From NCBI GenBank assembly GCA_002439165.1, contig DJTE01000033.1, positions 124,001-188,000 of the forward strand: a stretch of DNA of 64,000 nt, written 5' to 3'. The stretch's first letter is position 1; the number at the start of each line of letters is the position of its first letter. A program made the position numbers and the translations under genes. Shown here piece by piece: positions 59,969 to 64,000 of this stretch. This stretch comes from Chryseobacterium indologenes. GTDB taxonomy: Bacteria; Bacteroidota; Bacteroidia; Flavobacteriales; Weeksellaceae. A model generated the notes under the pieces. It was not told where the DNA came from. It saw only the letters and a program-made list of their open reading frames with translations, and ran no database searches.

Positions 59969-61498
59969 TTAAAATTTCAGATCCCAGGTCTGGATAACAT
60001 GGTGAAGGTTCTTCACAGAAGGGCCGGTAAGCATTTTCCCATTCACTCCAAACCGCGAGCCGTGACACGGACAGTCCCAGCTGAGTTCAGCTCCGTTCCA
60101 CCGGACTTCACACAATGCATGAGGACAGGTACTTTTTACAATGTGCATCCGGCCGCCGGTTTCTTTGTAAACAGCATAGGATTCTCCTTCAAATTTCACG
60201 GTTTTTGCTTCTCCTTCTTTGATCTCTGCCATAGAATCTATTCTTTCCATAAAGAGCTTATCTTTAATAAAATCAAAAGCCACCTCTGCATTTTCTTTTA
60301 CAAAACCGGTAAATCCCGCCACCGGTTTTATCCGGGAAGGACTGAAAAGCTTTTCATACTTACTATTTCCGCTGACGATGAGATCATGCAGAATCTGTGA
60401 AGACAATGTTCCGAATATCATTCCGTTTCCCCTGAATCCCGTAGCGGTAAAGATCCTGCCTTTACTGCCCGGGAGCTTCCCTATGTATGGAAAACCATCC
60501 GCAGGCTCGTAATATTGGCTGGACCAGCTGTACATGGCAGTTTCCACATTAAAATATTTCCGGACGTAATCTTCAAGCCTGGAAAAACATTCTCCTGTAT
60601 TTTCGCAATGTCCTGTTTTATGGTCTTCTCCACCTGCAATCAGCAGGTTTTCTCCGTTAATTTCCTGAATTCTGTAATAATGATACGGCTCGCAGAGATC
60701 ATATCCAAGCTGCCAGGGATACTGATTACCTTTCAGGGAGAAAGCCATAACATAGCTCCGGTAAGGTACATTGGTGAAGTGAAGAACGTTAATACCCGGA
60801 GGAATATGGGTGGCATAAATTACATGAGCGGCTTCCGCTTCTCCTTTTGAAGTCGTAAGGATCACACGATCATTCTGTTCAGTATGTTTTTCACAAAGAC
60901 AGTTTTCTATAATAATCCCTCCTGCCCTGATGAAAGCTTCAGATAATCCTCTGACATATTTCACAGGGTGAAAATGTCCCTGTTCTGGAATCATAACGGC
61001 TTCCCGGAAAGGGACAGGAAATGGAATTTCGTTGACATACTGCATTTCGTGGCCTACCTGCGCTGCACCTTCCACTATTTTCCTCAGTTTATTTTCCTGT
61101 TCCTGATCCAGAGCAAAAAGATAGGCCGGTTTTCTGGTAAAATCGCAGTCAATTCCGTTTTCAAGAATATTATTTTCGATGATATGGATAGCTTCCTGTC
61201 CGGCTCCGGCAAATAATACTGCCTGATCAATTCCGAAATCATCTATCGCCCGGGCAAATGAGGTATCGAAAAAATCATTAAGATGGGCGGTGGTTCCCCC
61301 GGTAGTACCGAAAGCGATATTGGCTGCTTCCAGGATAATACATTTCTTCCCGGAATTCTGCAGCTTCAGGGCAGTAGAGACGCCGGTTATTCCCCCGCCG
61401 ACTACCGCAACATCAAAAACCTCATCCGGAATGGCATCTGTGGAAAATCTTCTGATTTCTTCCTGCCATATACTTTTCCTTGTTCCGTCTCTGTACAT
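59969..61498 (-). CDS. FAD-dependent oxidoreductase with C-terminal Rieske domain
   Basis: 509 residues. N-terminal FAD site VVGGGITGVSTAL (GxGxxG at 34-39), DAO-type oxidoreductase domain to ~400, then a linker and a Rieske domain. The Rieske [2Fe-2S] ligands are CPH (Cys458, His460) and CPCH (Cys476, His479) in the pattern C-x-H...C-x-x-H, close to a PCHGSRF loop. Such GlpO/DadA-plus-Rieske fusions occur widely but the substrate is unknown. First gene after a small lipoprotein gene in the stress-type cluster. Confidence 0.9.
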   Translation of the reverse strand: MYRDGTRKSIWQEEIRRFSTDAIPDEVFDVAVVGGGITGVSTALKLQNSGKKCIILEAANIAFGTTGGTTAHLNDFFDTSFARAIDDFGIDQAVLFAGAGQEAIHIIENNILENGIDCDFTRKPAYLFALDQEQENKLRKIVEGAAQVGHEMQYVNEIPFPVPFREAVMIPEQGHFHPVKYVRGLSEAFIRAGGIIIENCLCEKHTEQNDRVILTTSKGEAEAAHVIYATHIPPGINVLHFTNVPYRSYVMAFSLKGNQYPWQLGYDLCEPYHYYRIQEINGENLLIAGGEDHKTGHCENTGECFSRLEDYVRKYFNVETAMYSWSSQYYEPADGFPYIGKLPGSKGRIFTATGFRGNGMIFGTLSSQILHDLIVSGNSKYEKLFSPSRIKPVAGFTGFVKENAEVAFDFIKDKLFMERIDSMAEIKEGEAKTVKFEGESYAVYKETGGRMHIVKSTCPHALCEVRWNGAELSWDCPCHGSRFGVNGKMLTGPSVKNLHHVIQTWDLKF

Positions 61499-61523
61499 AG
61501 CCTGAATATTTTATGGTTTACAA

Positions 61524-61682
61524 TTATTTAATCTGCAGGGTATCGCTTTCCGGCATACCGGTTTTTGCGGCAGTCTTTTCTGTTACTTTTTTATTTTTGG
61601 GTTCATCTTCTTCCAGATCACATTTACACGAGGCAAAGGCAAAAGCGCTTATCATTCCCAAAACTAATGCTGTTGTTTTCAT
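61524..61682 (-). CDS. Small lipoprotein, 52 residues
   Basis: Short frame from an ATG at 61682 to a TAA at 61524: MKTTALVLGMISAFAFASC, then a charged region (LEEDEPKNKKVTEKT). The lipobox AFASC gives a lipidated Cys19. Between the SDR gene (22 bp after its stop codon) and the FAD/Rieske gene (25 bp). Bacteroidota commonly carry such small acidic/lysine lipoproteins next to stress enzymes. Function unknown. Confidence 0.75.
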   Translation of the reverse strand: MKTTALVLGMISAFAFASCKCDLEEDEPKNKKVTEKTAAKTGMPESDTLQIK

Positions 61683-61704
61683 AATTCTGTCTTTTAAAGT
61701 TGTT

Positions 61705-62451
61705 TTATCCGTTAACGATCAGGCCTCCGTTGGGGTGGAGAACCTGCCCTGTGATCTGGGCTGCCCCGTTTCCGGCAAGGAACAGGAAGCTTGCAGCGAT
61801 TTCTTCAGGGGTGGCATTTCTTTCAAAAGGCGGTTTATTGGGATCTTCATCTTCCTCTCCGAATGTTTCTTTGGTAAGCGGTGTCGCTACTGGTCCCGGT
61901 GCTACTGCATTGATACGGATCCCTTTAGGCTTTGCCTGCAGAGCCAATGAACGGGTGAATGATACAATCGCCCCTTTTGTCGCCGAATAATCCAGAAGTT
62001 CGGCATGCCCCTGATAGGCTGCTGCTGATGTTGTATTGATAACAGAACTTCCTTCTTTCAGATAAGGAAATACCACTTTGGTAAGCAGGATCATTCCTAC
62101 AATATTGGAATCAAAGGTCTTTCTGATGTTCTTTTCTTCCAGATCCTTAATGTTTTCGGCTGGAAACTGTACTCCGGCGTTATTGATGAGAATATCTATT
62201 CCTCCGAATTCCGAAGCGACATGCTTTACTGTTTTTTCACAAAATTCATAATCATTGATGTCTCCCCGGAAAGTGATGCACTTTCTGCCCGATTTTTCTA
62301 TTTCTTTTTTTGTTTTTTCCGCATCTTTATCATCGGTATGATAAATAACAGCAATGTCAGCACCTTCCCGGGCAAAGGCCAGGGCAACGGCTTTTCCAAT
62401 TCCGCTGTCTGCACCTGTAATAAGTATTGATTTGTTTTTAAATTCATCCAT
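61705..62451 (-). CDS. SDR-family oxidoreductase (YghA/glucose-dehydrogenase-like)
   Basis: 248 residues. TGADSGIGKA (residues 12-21), NNAGVQ, catalytic YSATKGA (Tyr/Lys), and AVAPGPVATPL. Belongs to the group often annotated as general-stress oxidoreductases. Six bp from the next SDR gene. Substrate not determinable. Confidence 0.9.
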   Translation of the reverse strand: MDEFKNKSILITGADSGIGKAVALAFAREGADIAVIYHTDDKDAEKTKKEIEKSGRKCITFRGDINDYEFCEKTVKHVASEFGGIDILINNAGVQFPAENIKDLEEKNIRKTFDSNIVGMILLTKVVFPYLKEGSSVINTTSAAAYQGHAELLDYSATKGAIVSFTRSLALQAKPKGIRINAVAPGPVATPLTKETFGEEDEDPNKPPFERNATPEEIAASFLFLAGNGAAQITGQVLHPNGGLIVNG

Positions 62452-62457
62452 ATCTCA

Positions 62458-63255
62458 CTACTTTCCGGTTACGGGCTTCTGCATTTCTGCCATTCTGTGT
62501 GCGGCCATACTATCAGTCGCAATATTGGCCATTGCTACGGAAAGTTTATTTTTAATTCCGGAGATCACCTTGTCTTCACCGTTCATCAGGGCATTGTAAC
62601 CGTCTATGGCTACTTCTTCGGGAGAGGCAAGACTGTCTTTGTCTTCCAGAATTTTACTTCTGTTCATATCCGCTTTATTGAAAAAATCGGTATCGGTAGG
62701 ACCGGGAAGCAGTGCTGTTACAGTAATTCCTGTATCTTTCAGCTCTTCACGAATGGCTTCGGACCAGGAAAGGACAAATGCTTTCGTCCCGTGATATACC
62801 GAATGCCAGGGACCGGGAGCTTTACTTGCCACGGAAGCAAGGTTCAGTATTTTTCCCGATCCTTTGGACAAGCGGTCCTTAATAAACAACTTTGTTAATA
62901 TGATGACTGAAATAATGTTTAAACTGACAATATCTACTTCCCTGTGAATATCCGTATCCTGAAATTTTCCATATACGCCCTGTCCCGCATCGTTCACCAG
63001 AATTTCCGGGCTTATGGCATTCAATTTCAATTCAGAATACAGGGAATAGGCTTCATCCTGAAGAAAAAGGTTTTTTGAAATACTGATGACATTGACGCCG
63101 TAATTTTTTAATTCAACGGCTTTGCGCTGCAGTTCTTCATGATTTCTGGCGACAATCACAAGATCGTAACCGTTTTGGGCAAACTGTTTCGCCAGCTCAT
63201 ATCCTATTCCGCTTGTGGCTCCTGTAATCAGGGCATATTGGTGCTTACGTTCCAT
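62458..63255 (-). CDS. SDR-family NAD(P)-dependent oxidoreductase
   Basis: 265 residues. TGATSGIGYELAKQF (13-27), NDAGQGVYG in place of NNAG, YHGTKAFVLSW catalytic Tyr/Lys, and LLPGPTDTDF. Resembles the DltE/YMF-type SDRs. Six bases upstream of the other SDR, in the stress-type cluster. Confidence 0.9.
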   Translation of the reverse strand: MERKHQYALITGATSGIGYELAKQFAQNGYDLVIVARNHEELQRKAVELKNYGVNVISISKNLFLQDEAYSLYSELKLNAISPEILVNDAGQGVYGKFQDTDIHREVDIVSLNIISVIILTKLFIKDRLSKGSGKILNLASVASKAPGPWHSVYHGTKAFVLSWSEAIREELKDTGITVTALLPGPTDTDFFNKADMNRSKILEDKDSLASPEEVAIDGYNALMNGEDKVISGIKNKLSVAMANIATDSMAAHRMAEMQKPVTGK

Positions 63256-63261
63256 ATGGAT

Positions 63262-63762
63262 TTATTTTAAAATTAAAAACTGGTTCATCTCACTTTTAAA
63301 GCATCCCAGAATGAATTCTGTATAGTACAGCTGGGCATTCAGGGCCTGGGTTTTGGGATGGAGTTCCAGTTTTTTGGTAAGAACGATCTCTCCTTTATAG
63401 GAAAATGAGAAATAAGCAAAAATTTTATAGGATGAATTTCTGATGGGGGTACAGTATCCTGTTGTAGCGATGGACCAGTCGGATTCAAATAGTTTTGCTA
63501 CGTTAAGCGCCATGGTTTCCGCTATATTTTCCGATACGCAGTCGCATTCTTCGGCTTCGGTACGGTCTACATTCAGAAGCTTTACTTTCTGCGGGAGGGT
63601 ATATGCTGTCATCCCTCCTTTATAGATCAGAGAGGCATTCGGCATCTGCGAAAAAGACAGCTGCAGGCATCCTGAAGTAACGCTTTCGGCTATTGATACG
63701 GTTTCATCTGCCGTCATCAGTGACTGGCTTATATATTCCAGAAGGTTTTTTTGAAATTCCAT
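63262..63762 (-). CDS. CinA-like amidohydrolase-domain protein
   Basis: 166 residues corresponding to the CinA C-terminal (nicotinamide-nucleotide amidase) domain only: AESVTSGCLQLSFSQMP, the YKGGMTAYTLPQKVKLLNVD segment and ATTGYC. The usual N-terminal CinA MoCF domain is missing, as in stand-alone PncC/YgaD. A role in NMN recycling is possible. The ATG at 63762 precedes the SDR genes by 6 bp, so it is in the same operon. Confidence 0.85.
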   Translation of the reverse strand: MEFQKNLLEYISQSLMTADETVSIAESVTSGCLQLSFSQMPNASLIYKGGMTAYTLPQKVKLLNVDRTEAEECDCVSENIAETMALNVAKLFESDWSIATTGYCTPIRNSSYKIFAYFSFSYKGEIVLTKKLELHPKTQALNAQLYYTEFILGCFKSEMNQFLILK

Positions 63763-63804
63763 GACATTATATTTAGTAAGTTAGTGTGGTGTGAAAGGCT
63801 GTTT

Positions 63805-64000
63805 TTATGGCTGTGAATTCCGATCCTGTTCCAGATCCCAGACTCTGTGTTCAGCAATTGCTTTTACAAACCTATCCCGGGGATTTTTATCCTGCCAGGT
63901 GATGATTGCTCTGTCTTCGTGTTTTCTGGCAGCTACATTGCTGCTGCGGTAAAGAGATTCTGTTCCTTCTCCAAAACAGATGGCTTTACAATGTTTGTAC
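63805..64000 (-). CDS. Catalase C-terminal end (KatE type), runs off the window
   Basis: Reading from the right edge, 64 codons end at a TAA at 63805-63807. The peptide begins HCKAICFGEGTESLYRSS and ends HRVWDLEQDRNSQP. The YKHCKAI start matches the C-terminal domain of large-subunit (HPII-type) catalases, where an ...AY(K/R)HCKAI... helix and a glutamine-amidotransferase-like domain lie. 5' part is outside the window, so length and activity cannot be judged. The tail is not part of the catalytic core. Confidence 0.7.
   Translation of the reverse strand, partial: YKHCKAICFGEGTESLYRSSNVAARKHEDRAIITWQDKNPRDRFVKAIAEHRVWDLEQDRNSQP

Noticed and set aside
61517..61528. TTTACAATTATT resembling the LytTR half site
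   Set aside because: No partner copy at 21 bp and it overlaps the stop of the small lipoprotein gene.
1..64000. tRNA, rRNA, prophage or transposase genes
   Set aside because: No frame or conserved RNA pattern recognised; the repeats carry no transposase of their own in this window.

Overview
The window looks like chromosome from a Bacteroidota of the Chryseobacterium/Weeksellaceae type. The evidence is the composition (fairly low GC with A-rich leaders in place of Shine-Dalgarno sequences), promoters matching the flavobacterial TTTG-N19-TAnnTTTG consensus upstream of many genes, and typical gene content: a LytTR two-component system with a TPR lipoprotein kinase, the ligase-associated helicase/exonuclease/PdeM operon, and many secreted proteins ending their signal peptide in AQ. 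I see no rRNA, tRNA, CRISPR array, prophage or transposase gene.

1-10.5 kb: a one-directional train on the minus strand. A LytTR response regulator and its kinase sit at the head. They are followed by a secreted TPR protein, an FG-GAP-like protein, a DUF3592-like protein and about seven membrane or secreted proteins of unknown function. Three 21-bp-spaced direct repeats of TTTACAATYCGY lie at constant distance from -7 boxes in front of the regulator, the TPR gene and the membrane-protein operon. The whole block therefore looks like one autoregulated LytTR regulon.

10.6-17.1 kb: biotin synthesis (bioA, bioB, bioD, bioF) led by an unusual ferritin-like di-iron protein. It is divergent from a MocR-type GntR regulator. 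A 22-residue hydrophobic peptide may be encoded between bioB and bioA. 17.3-25.3 kb: serine hydrolase, secreted esterase, Crp-type regulator, GNAT, nucleosidase, DsbA-family protein, MFS exporter and metallo-beta-lactamase-fold hydrolase.

20.8-49.7 kb: a zone holding eight copies of a nested-palindromic intergenic repeat of up to about 385 bp, with inverted ends GAGCCTGTTTAAAT/ATTTAAACAGGCTC. All copies lie in the same orientation. Within it is a tightly overlapped three-gene cassette: a TerB-N/TerB-C-like protein, a BrxD-like (DUF2791) ATPase and a BrxHI/Lhr-like helicase. It is flanked by repeats on both sides and is the best candidate here for a poorly described DNA-processing or anti-phage system. 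The zone also holds a CAT-like acetyltransferase, a PPC/DUF296 protein, an AraC regulator, a HbpS/GlcG protein with an SDR, the ligase-associated DNA repair operon (exonuclease, ATP-dependent ligase, Lhr-like helicase, PdeM), an MFS/TetR pair, a small membrane-protein/rhodanese operon behind a perfect palindromic operator, and a DapA-family lyase.

49.7-64 kb: a cupin divergent from a second MocR regulator; 1.5 kb of non-coding DNA with four tandem ~239-bp units; an exported flavodoxin-RidA fusion divergent from an AraC regulator; TauE/SafE and PAP2 proteins under an OmpR-type two-component system whose apparent 23-bp operator is duplicated in front of both the regulator and the PAP2 gene; and a stress-type cluster of DUF6766-like protein, FAD/Rieske oxidoreductase, small lipoprotein, two SDRs, CinA-like protein and the 3' end of a catalase.
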